Part shown: one piece after another, positions 11,465-21,953 of the stretch | How the letters are laid out: every line of letters begins with the position of its first letter | Position numbering within the stretch: position 1 is the stretch's first letter | From: Rhynchopus euleeides | Lineage: Eukaryota > Euglenozoa > Diplonemea > Diplonemida > Diplonemidae | Length of the DNA stretch: 64,000 bases | Direction of reading: 5' to 3' | NCBI GenBank assembly: GCA_963210315.1 | Contig: OY723306.1 | Span: 62,001-126,000 of the forward strand | Position numbers and translations under genes: made by a program | Notes under the pieces: generated by a model | What the model was told of the DNA's origin: nothing | Seen by the model: only the letters and a program-made list of their open reading frames with translations | Database searches by the model: none

Positions 11465-14431
11465 CACCACGGACTAGTCGGGCAGTGACGGGTGGGGTCG
11501 ACTAGTCGGGACGACGGGTGAAAACTCGACAGGCGGCACCCGTCGACTCGACGGGTGGACCCGTCGAGTCGACGGGTGCCACCCGTCGGCACGACGGGTG
11601 AACCTGCTGAAACGACGGGTGTTCCAGCCATTTCCTGTTGATATGGGCCAATTTCCATTGAAAACTAGGGGAGTACCTTGCATGGCATCAGGTTATTTTT
11701 CACGCCGAGCTATCTTCCCTGCACAGACCCACCCCCCATTACTTTCCATTTACAATTCCTAGTTGGTGATGGGCCTCAAGTGCATGTGCGACGGCTGTTC
11801 TCGTGGATTTTCATTGTTCGAGGGATCTTGACTCTGACAAACTGTGTCAGTTTGACGGAGCAACCTACTTCATGAAGCTGATCACTTTTCTGCCAGGCAA
11901 ATTTTCGCCCCAGCCCCCAACCCTTGCACAACCCACAAGGCAGTCTCCAAGATACCGTACCCTCATCATCACCCAGGCCAAGATACCCCAAGATACCATC
12001 ATCACCACCCAGGCCACCCAGACGAGCCACACCAATCAATGCCAGCGGCAAAGCGTACTGCAGCGCAGGCCCTCGCCAGCGCTGTGGACATGACGGTGTT
12101 TGTACGTGCTTGGATCAACACGTATGTTGTCGAGCGTGATGCTGATGGGTTGAGCCACATGGCCCTGAAGCAGCTTCTCGGCAAGCTGACGGATACTACC
12201 ATCAAGTCGACTGATCCCATCATCAGTCTTGCCCTGTACAAAAAGTATGAGAAGGTGGGGGGTGGGGTGATCAGCAAGTCGACCGCGAAGGATGGTCGCA
12301 CGATGTACGCTGCCCGTGTCAATAGCGGGTCAGACATCGAGTTTGTCGGGTTGGGCCTCCGGAAGAGCAACGGGAAGGACCACCCGACAGGGCTCAAGGA
12401 GATGGCCGACGCCTGCCCCGCGGCACTGCAGCTATGGTGAAGCTGTACGAGGCGGAGAAGAAACAGGCACAGAAGACCCAGCAGAGCAGGCTGGCCGTAG
12501 GCATTTTCGACGGTGCCTTCGCAACACGGTTGGTGACAGTTGCCGATAAGCAGAAGGATGAGTACAGAACGTGGTTCACGTTCAACTTCCTGAAGCAAAT
12601 CGCAAGAGTGCAGAGAGGGGTTTTCGAAAAGGCGAACGTGATGTTTCGGCTCGCCTGCTTAGGGTAGCAGGGGACCATCTTGAGCTGTGGTCGGCATTTA
12701 GTAAGATGGGGTCATCTTCGCACAGGAGCGCGTTTTGTACCACACCACGAAATGACTGGTTGAAACAGCTCCACGCCTGCCACAGGGCTAGCATCCAGGA
12801 ACTTCATGAAGCTGGGTTTGAGAGCCTGTACGCAGGGGTCACCCCCCCCTGCACGACATAAACGGGTTCATCGCAATACTCGCAGAGATCTTGCCTGATG
12901 GACCTGCCGTGCAGAAGGCTGTCCTTGGCAGCTCAACGTGTTCCAACATGACGGGAAACCAGGCCAGAGATGTTCTGAGTCGCTTACTCACCATTACCAA
13001 GACGAAGGGGGTGCAGCATCTACTCTGTATTGCAATGGAAATGCTTGTGCATTTCCGCTACAACGACATCCCCATCAAGTACCACCAGGAGGGAAAGTGC
13101 GCGAAAGAGTTCATCTTCTCGCTCATCGCAATGCACATCCTTGTGTTTGTCCTGGAGTGGGTGTCACCTGGGAGAACATCCGAGGGGCGTGGTGTTACAT
13201 ATATCCATTCGATGAGCCACTGGTTTGATCCAGAAGATGCACACCCCCTCGCCCTGAGTGACGAGGAACTGGAGAGGGGGAATGGCGTCCCCAAACGCCA
13301 TGCCCTGAGGGTGACATCGCAGCAGACCGCCGAACGGGACCTGCTGCTCTTCGAAATGCAGAGGACCAAAGGCAAGGGGTGCGGCCTGCTGGACCAACCG
13401 AGCACCCCGACCCTCCTGAAGTTCGGCGCGATAAAGCTTTGCTGCTGTGTCACTGCGAGGAACGCTTGTTGGAAGGGAGCAACGGCAGCACTGCAGCGGA
13501 GACTCGAGTCCCTCAGCCTTGGATCTCACGTCACAAAAAGGGGGCGATGGGGCCAACAATTTCTGGGCGACCCGGAAAACACCACTCCAAAGGCAACGCT
13601 GCTCGCATGCATCTGCAAGTCCAAATCCTGGGGCAACAGCGAGGATGTGCCAGAAGTGCCAGAACCAACACCATCCGGTACAGTGCCTGTGCAGCAGCAT
13701 ATCTGCATTGTGTGCTCCAAAGTTGTCCACACGAGAGAAGCACTGTTTGCGCATTATGATGCTGCACATCGGCCACAAAACAACGCGCCGTGTCAGACCT
13801 GCACTGTCACATGCCAGGAGTGCGGCAAACGGGCAAAATCGAAGGGACTGAGCCAGCACTACCTCAGTCACCATTCGCGCGTGCTGACACAAAAGCGTTG
13901 CTGTGTTTGTTTCGAGCTCTTTAAAACCACTGTAAAGCGCGACGAGCACATGAGATCCGCGCACCCGTAAGTGAGGGGGGGGGGGTGTTTGGCAGTTCAG
14001 GTACGTAGGTGATTTTGTTTGTCCTCGAGAGCGGAGTGACGTCGTGGGAGGGAGTTGTTTTACCAGGCCCCCTGCCCACCTGGATGGCTCACCCCCCTCC
14101 TGGTGGTCCACCGGTGGGCAGCCCCTTCACCAACTAGGAATTGTAAATGGAAAGTAATGGGGGGTGGGTCTGTGCAGGGAAGATAGCTCGGCGTGAAAAA
14201 TAACCTGATGCCATGCAAGGTACTCCCCTAGTTTTCAATGGAAATTGGCCCATATCAACAGGAAATGGCTGGAACACCCGTCGTTTCAGCAGGTTCACCC
14301 GTCGTGCCGACGGGTGGCACCCGTCGACTCGACAGGTCCACCCGTCGAGTCGACGGGTGCCACCCGTCGTTTCACCCGTCGTCATTTCACCCGTCGTCCC
14401 GACTAGTCGTCCGGGCGACTAGTCCGTGGTG
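11465..14431 (+). mobile_element. DNA transposon A of a CAC...GTG-ended family, long TIRs
   Basis: The element is bounded by inverted repeats of about 304 bp (11465-11769 and 14128-14431). Its ends read CACCACGGACTAGTCG and the reverse complement. The dinucleotide TT lies directly outside both ends, suggesting a 2-bp target duplication. The outer 130 bases of each arm carry many copies of CGACGGGTG in both orientations, like the subterminal transposase-binding repeats of CACTA/EnSpm elements. The inner half of the arms is nearly perfect. The interior holds a broken plus-strand coding region (12039-13970). The superfamily is inferred only from termini and architecture. Confidence 0.85.
12039..13970 (+). 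pseudogene. Transposon A protein(s), C-terminal zinc fingers, frame-broken
   Basis: Four successive open segments in different frames cover this region: 12039-12440, 12434-12667, 12571-12861 and 12891-13970. The segments correspond in order to the protein of transposon B (for example GDHLELWSAF here and GDHLELWSLF there). The break near 12660 and the one at the C-run 12842-12849 are intact in B, so they look like private frameshifts; the C-run lesion is a single-base length change and could also be a sequencing error. The first junction is a stop/start overlap (ATGGTGA at 12434-12440), which might instead separate two genes. The last segment (359 residues) ends in three C2H2-like fingers: CIVCSKVVHTREALFAHYDA, CQECGKRAKSKGLSQHYLSHH-type and CCVCFELFKTTVKRDEHMRS. 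I do not recognise a catalytic domain with confidence. Confidence 0.7.
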
Positions 14432-14658
14432 TTGTTGCATGCAGCGCAGGCCACTCTCGTGGAAAACTCTGCTGCCACCCCGCCCCCCACCCCACTGCAG
14501 GTGATGCCAAAGTGTGCCAGGCCCCGTGTGTGACACTGGCAGAACACGCACACCAGTCAGCGCCAGCAAAGGGACGGGCAACCCACTCTCAGCAACAGGG
14601 GGTGTCGGGGGAGTGAGCGGTGAGGGTGGGGGGGGGGGGGGGGGGTGGGGGGTGAGGG
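14432..14658. other. Spacer between transposons A and B
   Basis: A 227-base spacer with a long G run (about 14630-14655). No gene seen. Confidence 0.5.
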
Positions 14659-17600
14659 CACGGCGCTGAAGTAAATTACATTACAAGTGGTTTTACATGT
14701 AAAATTACAAGTGAAAAATGGTTACAAGTGCCACTTGTAAAATTACAAGTACCACTTGTAAAATTACAAGTGCCACTTGTAACTTTTACAAGTGGTACTT
14801 GTAATTTTACATGTAAATGACATGTGCCACTTGTCATCTCCGCGGTTTCCTTCATACTCTACACTGTGAGGGAAGGTTTTTTGGCAAGCGGAGTGGCAAG
14901 GAGGGGGGAGAAATGACCAGCAAACGGTGGGAGTGCAATGCAACAGCTGTCGAGATCGGATCGAGTGGACTGATTGTATTTTGTGCCGACGACGAGTCTC
15001 ATTTTTTCAGACTGCAGGGTGTTCGTCCGACATGTGCCTATCCCTCAGTTCTTGTGAAGCAAACTCCTGCAGACACACAGGGCAGGTCGTGATGTCCAGC
15101 TCATCCTGGTGGACGTAGAGGGCGTGTTGGCTAAGTCCACTTCTGAACACCGTTTTCTCACACAAGGGGCAAGACACTCGACATTCACACTGCGCCCTCG
15201 GCCGGTGTTGCCCGTCGTAGTGGGCGTAGAGCCCGTAAACCCGCGCGAAGCTCTTGTCAGGGCAAACAACGCAGCTATACTCTTCTGTGGCGGATGTCTC
15301 GTCGCCATCATCATCATCATCACCAGCCTCGCCGCTATTGCCGTCACTCGCAAGGTTGCCGCCATCACCAGCCTCCTCCCCGTCGGTGGTTCCTTGTGCA
15401 GGGGGCGTCACCTCCGTCACCTCCCAGGGTTCTTCGTCACAGATGCAAACCAGGAAAACATCGCCGTTGTTGCCGGGTTCTGCCTGAAATGTTTGTCCGT
15501 GACCATCTCTGCGGCGCACATGTGACCCGAGGCCAAGTTTGTCCAAGCGGACCACCAATTGACGAGCAGCTAATGATACTTGAGCCACGTATCATTGTGA
15601 GTGATCACACACCTGCACAGGCGCATGGAATCGTAAGATAATATTTGGGGCCGCTCGCCGATGGTAGGAGTCAGTGGAGGCTCTTTGCGCACGGTATTTT
15701 CATCCGTCAAGTGTTTCTGTTTCAGTTCATAGATCTGCAGATCACGCTCCATCGTCTGCGGGGATCCCCCACGTGTCCACCTCTTGCGCTCACCGTTGCC
15801 CTGTTCGAAGAGCTCGTCGGAGACGGTGACCCTGTGCGCATCCTGCTCATCAAACCAGTGTTCGAGAGAATGAGCATATGCCGAGCGAGTGATCCCGGGA
15901 TTTGCCCACTCCAACAAGACAATCAGCACATGATAGCTGATCACAGCGAATAGAAACTCTTTGCGGCAGGAACCTGTTGAGAAGTATCGCACTGGTATGT
16001 CTTGGTCGCGGAAGAAGATCAGCGATTGCATTGCGCAGCACAATGTCCGCTGATTCCCCACGGTGATGGCCTTCAAAGCAGCGAGTATCTCTCTTGCGTG
16101 CTTCCCAGTGAAATTTTTGCCCACTTTTCCAAGGATGGTTTCCTCCACCACTTTTGATCCCGGCAGCGTACGTAGAATGAGGCACATGACACCTTTCGTG
16201 TCGTGAAGGGGGGGCGTCACGGTGTAGACAGGATTCGAGAATTTTGAAGCGATGCTACAAGTGGATCCTGCGGCATCCATCTCTTGGATACTACAGCGGT
16301 GGCAGTCATGCAGGTACTCCAAACGCTCGTCGATTCCTGTAAGGCAGAAGGCAGAACGATGCCCTGTCCCACCTACACCTTTGAAGAGTGACCACAACTC
16401 TAAGTGGTCACCCCCAAGCCGGAACTGGGTGATGGAAAAGGAGCAAGGCCCCTTCGTGAAGGTCCCCTTCTGAACTGCCACAATCTGCCCCAAGGCATGG
16501 AGCATCCACCATTCGTAGAACAGGGGCTTGTGGCGGTCACACACTGTCAGAAAGCGGGACGCGGTGATCCCGTCCGTCAATGCGATTGCCAGTCGCTGCC
16601 TGCTCTTTCCTTGAAGGCTACCGGGTGTGTAGCCATCACCCGTGACCATGACTGTTGGTGGGGGGCGACCCGAGCGGATGGGAAAGCCCTCAGCAGAAAC
16701 TCGAGGCACCCCCGCATGTTCCCCAGCAGAGAGGGCGTCATCAGCCGGAGGGGAGCTTCATGCTTTACGAGGAGGGGGTATGAAAGCCCCATCGAGATCC
16801 CTGTCTCTCTGCGAACGAGTGAGCCCAGCCGTTCACATTCGCGCAGAGACATGCCCAACTCTGCCCTGTGTTGTCGAATGATTTCACCGATTTCTGCTTG
16901 AATCCACAAAATGCGGAGGCGGCACAACGAGCGAGCCGCTGTATTCACCTGGCTCACACTGGTCCGAAGGACGGTCCCTGTAGAAGGTGTAGTCGACCTG
17001 CACCCCTTCCAGCGTCGCCGTCACCAGCTTGGTGAAGCCATTCTCGACGATGACGCTATAGTAGCGCCCGGTCTCCTGGTCGTGCACGCCCACAACGATG
17101 TGCTGCAGCGCCGCCACCGCCGCCACTGCCTTATGCTTCGGACGCGTCTCGGATGTGGAGGCTTGTGCCGATGCCTTGTACATCTTGACCATATCCATGC
17201 TGTCCAGGTCCTCCACCACCAGCTTGAGGCGCGCGAAACCCTCCGACTTCTTCTGCGTTGGCGTGGGGAAGGGCTTCAGCGCGATGCCGTGGATGGCCAT
17301 CTCACGGTTTCCTTCGATCCGAACCGTGTACAGGTCGCCGGAAACATCCTTCAGCGACTTGTAGGAAGCCAGTGCATCGTATTTGTGTTTCAGCACCTTT
17401 GTTATCACTCCAGTCTTGGGGGGGATGGTGGTCACCAGCACCTTCTGCAGCATCTCCTTCAACACCGTGTGTTTTAACACCTCCCCCGTCTTCCTGGTGG
17501 TGTACAGGGCCACAAAGTCCTCCACAAGCTGCTGCAGCTGGCTTTCATGCCGCTCATCCTCCTTCCCCAGATCACCGCTCTTCGTCCGCTTGCTGTTGCG

Positions 17601-17949
17601 CGTCGGTGTTGTGGTTGCCGTTCTCTTGCTCATGTTGGAGGTGCAAAGGTCCTTTTGTAAGTGAGGGTGTGTGTGTGCAGCAGGGCATGTGCTGGTCTGG
17701 GGTCGCGGGGGATAAACAAATGGAACAACACAGCTCGCCAGTGTTAAGGAAAGCTCGTAAATAACAAGTGGCACATGTCATTTACATGTAATTTTACAAG
17801 TGGCACATGTAATTTTACATGTACCACTTGTAAAATTTACAAGTGGCACATGTAATTTTACAAGTGCCACTTGTAAATTTACATGTAAAAATTTTTACAT
17901 GTAAACCACTTGTAAAACCACTTGTAACAGTGGTTACTTCAGCGCCGTG
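14659..17949 (-). mobile_element. DNA transposon B of the same CAC...GTG-ended family
   Basis: Terminal inverted repeats of about 176-186 bp (14659-14834 and 17764-17949) start CACGGCGCTGAAGTAA at the left and end with its reverse complement. GG lies directly outside both ends. The arms are made of many alternating copies of the palindromic unit ACAAGTGGCACTTGT and of TTACATGTAA. The interior encodes, on the minus strand, a protein clearly related to that of transposon A but with unrelated arm sequence. The two elements are divergent members of one family, lying 227 bp apart in opposite orientation. Confidence 0.85.
15007..17633 (-). pseudogene. Transposon B protein(s), C-terminal zinc fingers, frame-broken
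   Basis: The N-terminal segment starts at ATG 17633 (MSKRTATTTPTRNSKRTKSG, basic, NLS-like) and is open to 16884. A central segment from about 16709 to 15570 carries the conserved core (GDHLELWSLFKG, HRSAFCLTG, HARSIQE-like CHRCSIQEM, HWFDEQDAH). The last segment, 15588-15007, has an acidic Asp/Glu/Gly stretch followed by three C2H2-like fingers beginning CVVCPDKSFARVYGLYAHYD, CPLCEKTVFRSGLSQHALYV and CPVCLQEFASQELRDRHMSD. The frame changes near 15580, where transposon A reads through, so that lesion is private to B. The N-terminal to central junction is discontinuous in both elements and could be an intron or a boundary between two genes. Confidence 0.7.
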
Positions 17950-18466
17950 GGAGGCAGGAGAGGTAGCGGTGGGGGTGTGGTGAAGGGCCATATGACCCCC
18001 ACACACACACACCCCACCCCACCCCACCCTACCCCCTCACGGCGGCCAAATTTACACGATGTTCCTCCTCTCGCAGGGTTGATGTGTTGTTTTGTTTGCA
18101 CTCCACACAAACCGCACGCACCCCCCTCCCCGTCACCCCCCCCTTTGTCCCGTGTGCTTCAGCAGCGCTTCGATTCAGCATTCGCATACACAGCGCTAAG
18201 GGACTGGGGAGTGGGTGGCAGGGTGTGGGCGTGGGGTGTGGGGTATGAGGCACCTGGTTTGTCTTTTTTTTTTTGCTTGCGGCACATGCAAAAGAAACAG
18301 AAAACAAAAACAAGACGCTGATCAAGACAAGGCAGGATCTCTCGCTCTCGCTTATTTGTCGCAGATCCCCACCCACCCCCCCCAGCTCCACCGTCATGGG
18401 TTCTCCCACTCCATCCCATCCCCCTCCCACGCACACACCGACCCCCTCCATACAGCCCATGTTTAA
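17950..18466. other. Gene-free spacer
   Basis: CA- and C-rich low-complexity DNA with a T run near 18265. I see no gene or structured RNA. Confidence 0.4.
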
Positions 18467-19604
18467 CCCTTTAGGAGTTATCTACACATATATGTGTAGA
18501 TAACTCAGATTTTTTTGGCCACTGGCACTCAGGCACTTTCTACTCGGAATTTTTGCCCGATTTTTTTTATGGTGAACTCGGATGTCGCAGTTCTTTCCAC
18601 GAACGCCGGAGACAAAAATGGGCACGCCAAAGGGCAAATGTTTGTTGCGAGTGCGAAACTTGGAAAAAAACGGAAATTTCCGGAAATCGGGATTTTTTTG
18701 GGATCTGGGCACTTTGGGTTATTACCTGGGCAAAGTGCCTTCTACTACGACTTTTTCAAGATTTTTTTTATGGTGAACTGTTCCGAACTCAACGCGTCGT
18801 ATTCTCGCAAAGAACACACATTTTCCGGGAAAAAATGCAGTTGCCGGCGAAAGAACATTGTCGGCACTGCCTGCCCGGCACTTCAAATTGTGGTGACCCG
18901 GAAAAAAAAAATTTTTCGGGAAAAATATGTTCTCGGAAACGGCGAGAACAGCGCATTTCACGACAGAAAAAATTCTGAAAAAATTCCAAATTTGAAAAAT
19001 TTTCCGGCCGAAACCAAATTTCGGACCCACCTATTTTTCGGTTTTTGGTGGTTTCTGGCCACCCGAGGGTCCTGCACCTGTGGTCACAGAAATGGCCTCG
19101 AAACACCCCCAGGCCCCCTAAAAACGCATTTCTGGAAAGATACGCCCCAAAACTGCCCGAAAGGTGCGTCTGAGTCTGGTGACCTGACCCCACAAACCCT
19201 GCATTTTTCACCTTTTTCACCCAAAAATTGGATCTGCAGGCAAAAATCGAGATTTTTTGACTTTTTCACCAAGTCTCGGCATCGTGAACTGCGCTGTCCT
19301 CGTTCTGCCCGAAAAACACATTTTTCGGTTATTTTTCCCGAATCTGGGGGTCCGGTTTGGCCACGTGGCTGGGCCCGAAAATCAGCCAAAACCATTTTGG
19401 GTGGTCATTGGGAGTCGCCTGCCGTGGGAAAAAATATATTTTTCTCACAAAAAAAAGTCGATTCTCGGATCGTTCTGAAACAACGCGTTTCACCATGAAA
19501 AAAAATTCCGATTTTGGTGTAGTAGAAAATTGCTTACTGGGCAAAGTGGCCAGAATTCCGGTTTTTTGGGCCTTCTAAATCGTACCCCCCCGATGTCTAA
19601 AGGG
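18467..19604. mobile_element. piggyBac-like non-autonomous element with TTAA target site
   Basis: TTAA occurs immediately outside both ends (18463-18466 and 19605-19608). The element starts CCCTTTAG and ends CTAAAGGG, the end type and target duplication characteristic of piggyBac transposons. The 1138-bp interior is A/T-rich compared with its surroundings. It contains a near-terminal perfect palindrome (ATCTACACATATATGTGTAGAT, 18479-18500 region) and repeated motifs such as TATGGTGAAC and GGCAAAGTG in both orientations, but no long coding frame. It is probably a MITE-like or foldback derivative. Confidence 0.75.
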
Positions 19605-20203
19605 TTAAACAACAGCAAACAAGGGGCGTGCAAGTCGGGTCACCCATCCAAAAGGCGCCGAAGGCAGGAGAGTGTCGGGGGCGGGGGTGGTTGGGGGGGA
19701 GGGGACGGAGGGGAGGGGGGGGGGGATCAAAACGCACGAGAGACAAGATATCTGCCTGCTGTATCCCACACCGTCTAACCGCAACACATGGTTTGGGGCT
19801 GGAGGGGGTGTGTCTGTCGTGATGTGATGTGTGCTGCGGGTTTGTGTATCTGCCGGTGGCTTCTTTTTCCTTTTTTTAAAAAACCCACGCGAGGGGGGGT
19901 TGCTGCCGCTCGTTCTGAAATTTTCTTCTTCCTCGCATTGCTCTGTTACCCCGAGGTAATCCGGCATGTTTGAGGAGTGTATCTGAGGGGCTGTATGCTG
20001 AGATCTTTTTGAAGAAAAAAGAGTGATTTTCCGCCTCCCCCACCCTGCGAAGTGTAATCTCCGCGGAGTGGGGTGGGGTGATGATGAGACACAGCAGCAT
20101 AACCCGCGTGGGGGGGAAATATAGCTGGAGTCGTGCAGGATCATTCGTGAAGAAATACGAAAGGTAAACGAGAAAAAGTTTTTCGTTGATCGCACGACAC
20201 ACT
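19605..20203. other. Gene-free spacer
   Basis: G-rich runs near 19675-19730 and mixed sequence. No gene seen. Confidence 0.4.
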
Positions 20204-20591
20204 GGGGTAATCAGGCTGGGGAAAAAAACAACAAATCACAACAAATCACACCCGATCACAACAGATCACAACAAATCACAAGGCAAATGTTGTGATTTGT
20301 TGTGATTTTTTGCGATTTGTTGCGGCCAGTTGTGATTTGTTGTGACTAGGTGTGACGTGGTGTGATTTTTGAAATTTTGGATCGCGATCACAACAGATCA
20401 CAACAGATCACACCTCATCACAACTCATCACAAAAGGGTCACAAGTCGTCACAACTGGTCGCAACAAATCACAACTGGCCACAACAAATCGCAACAAATC
20501 ACAACAAATCACAACATTTGGCGTTGTGATTTGTTGTGATCGGGTGTGATTCGTTGTGATTTGTTGTTTTTTCCCCCAGCCTGATTACCCC
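20204..20591. mobile_element. MITE-like palindromic element
   Basis: The 388-bp unit begins GGGGTAATCAGGCTGGGG and ends with its exact reverse complement. Between the ends it is built almost entirely of the unit CACAACAAAT and its reverse complement (ATTTGTTGTG) with small variants. The whole element could fold into a long imperfect hairpin. It has no coding capacity. A target duplication is not clear because both flanks are CA-rich. Confidence 0.7.
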
Positions 20592-20956
20592 ACACACACA
20601 GAAAATTTTGCCTGCGGAAGTGTTGGTGTGTGATTGGCAGGCGCATAAGACTGTGTGTGACGGCAAGCACCTAGCACTTCCCCTATCGCTGCATTTCCGC
20701 CTGACAAGTACCTTGTTGGAAGAAAAAAAAATGGTACCACCACCGAAAACCCACACAAAAAGCTCAAACATACACACTCACTCGCACAACCAGACACACC
20801 GTGCATCCCCCAGCCCTGCCGCAAATCAAACAAAAGCTCGATGAGGAGGACACACACAATAGAAAGGATTTGAAGCAAAAGCAAGAAAATATTGCAGTTG
20901 TGGCGGGCATGGGCATGTGGAGCGAGGGAGGGGGGTGGGTGGGGGGGGGGGGTGTG
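20592..20956. other. Gene-free spacer
   Basis: No gene seen; a G run precedes the direct repeat that starts at 20957. Confidence 0.35.
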
Positions 20957-21186
20957 AAAGCTTCTTCACCAGGCGGGATGAAGCGGGTGGAAGAGGGAGA
21001 GGGGGGGGGGGGGTAGGGAAAGCCGTGACGGCAGGGAAGAGAAGAGAGGGAGCATTTTTGATTTTTTTTTCTGGCGTATATTTGGTTTTTGCTCAATTTT
21101 TTTGTTTGTTTTTGCCCCCCCCGGCAGTATGTTTCAGGGGGGGGCGCGGAATGAAAGGAAAAAGGGAAGCCCAGGCAGCAAAAGAA
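20957..21186. repeat. Direct repeat, copy 1 (about 230 bp)
   Basis: From AAAGCTTCTTCACCAGGCGG to GGCAGCAAAAGAA this segment is essentially identical to 21725-21953, including its G, T and C homopolymer runs. The intervening 538 bases are unrelated. Confidence 0.85.
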
Positions 21187-21724
21187 CCCGGGTATGCCCT
21201 TCACTAGGTCCTGGGTAAGACGTTAAACTGCCTGGGGGGGCCGTCCCCGGACCATGACGGGTGCCTGCACCAGGAGTCTAGCACGGCCGTGGTCCAGGGC
21301 ATGACCGAAAACTGCTTGGGTACCGAGGCTCCCCAGACCAGGAAGGGTGGAGACACCTGGAGTCTAAATAGTCACACCACGTCAGGCCAGACCTTCGCAT
21401 TGCACTCCGCGAAGACTGCCACACAGCCGCGGGGCAGGTGTGCAGCCTGTGGAAAACCTCGTACAGAAAAGGGTCGGCGACCGCCCGCCCCCAGTCTGAG
21501 AGGCATCAGCCGAATCTCGGTGGAGGCGGGCACAAAACAAAAGGGAGAGTCGTCACTGTGCATATCAGCACGGTCCCGCCCTCTGTGCCAGACCAACACA
21601 CCACCAAAGGAAAAGAGGAAGAGGCGACGTAAGGCAATGCCTCCGTGCGGCCAGGAGAACACGAAATAGCGACCCCCTCAACGGGGAATGCTACGAGCAC
21701 GGCCAAAAATCGTTCAAATCGTTC
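21187..21724. other. Segment between two direct repeats
   Basis: The sequence is balanced in composition, unlike the G/C-run flanks, and includes CTGGGTAAGACGTTAAACTG near 21210. A plus frame to 21669 contains CAACGKP and Lys/Arg-rich stretches, but no recognisable domain. It may be a fragment of a retroelement or a transposon internal region. Confidence 0.35.
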
Positions 21725-21953
21725 AAAGCTTCTTCACCAGGCGGGATGAAGCGGGTGGAAGAGGGAGAGGGGGGGGGGGGTAGGGAAAGCCGTGACGGCA
21801 GGGAAGAGAAGAGAGGGAGCATTTTTGATTTTTTTTTCTGGCGTATATTTGGTTTTTGCTCAATTTTTTTGTTTGTTTTTGCCCCCCCCGGCAGTATGTT
21901 TCAGGGGGGGGCGCGGAATGAAAGGAAAAAGGGAAGCCCAGGCAGCAAAAGAA
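21725..21953. repeat. Direct repeat, copy 2 (about 230 bp)
   Basis: Near-identical partner of 20957-21186 in the same orientation. The pair resembles very short LTRs or a local duplication; no TG...CA ends or flanking duplication is evident. Confidence 0.85.

Noticed and set aside
11465..14431. hAT or Tc1 assignment for transposon A
   Set aside because: No 8-bp or TA flanking duplication; ends are CAC...GTG with a 2-bp match.
14670..14830. CRISPR-like regularly spaced repeats
   Set aside because: The ACAAGTGGCACTTGT units alternate in orientation without unique spacers and are mirrored at 17764-17949, so they are transposon terminal repeats.
20957..21953. LTR retrotransposon
   Set aside because: Only 538 bp internal, no gag/pol sequence, no TG...CA ends and no clear primer-binding site; kept as direct repeats only.
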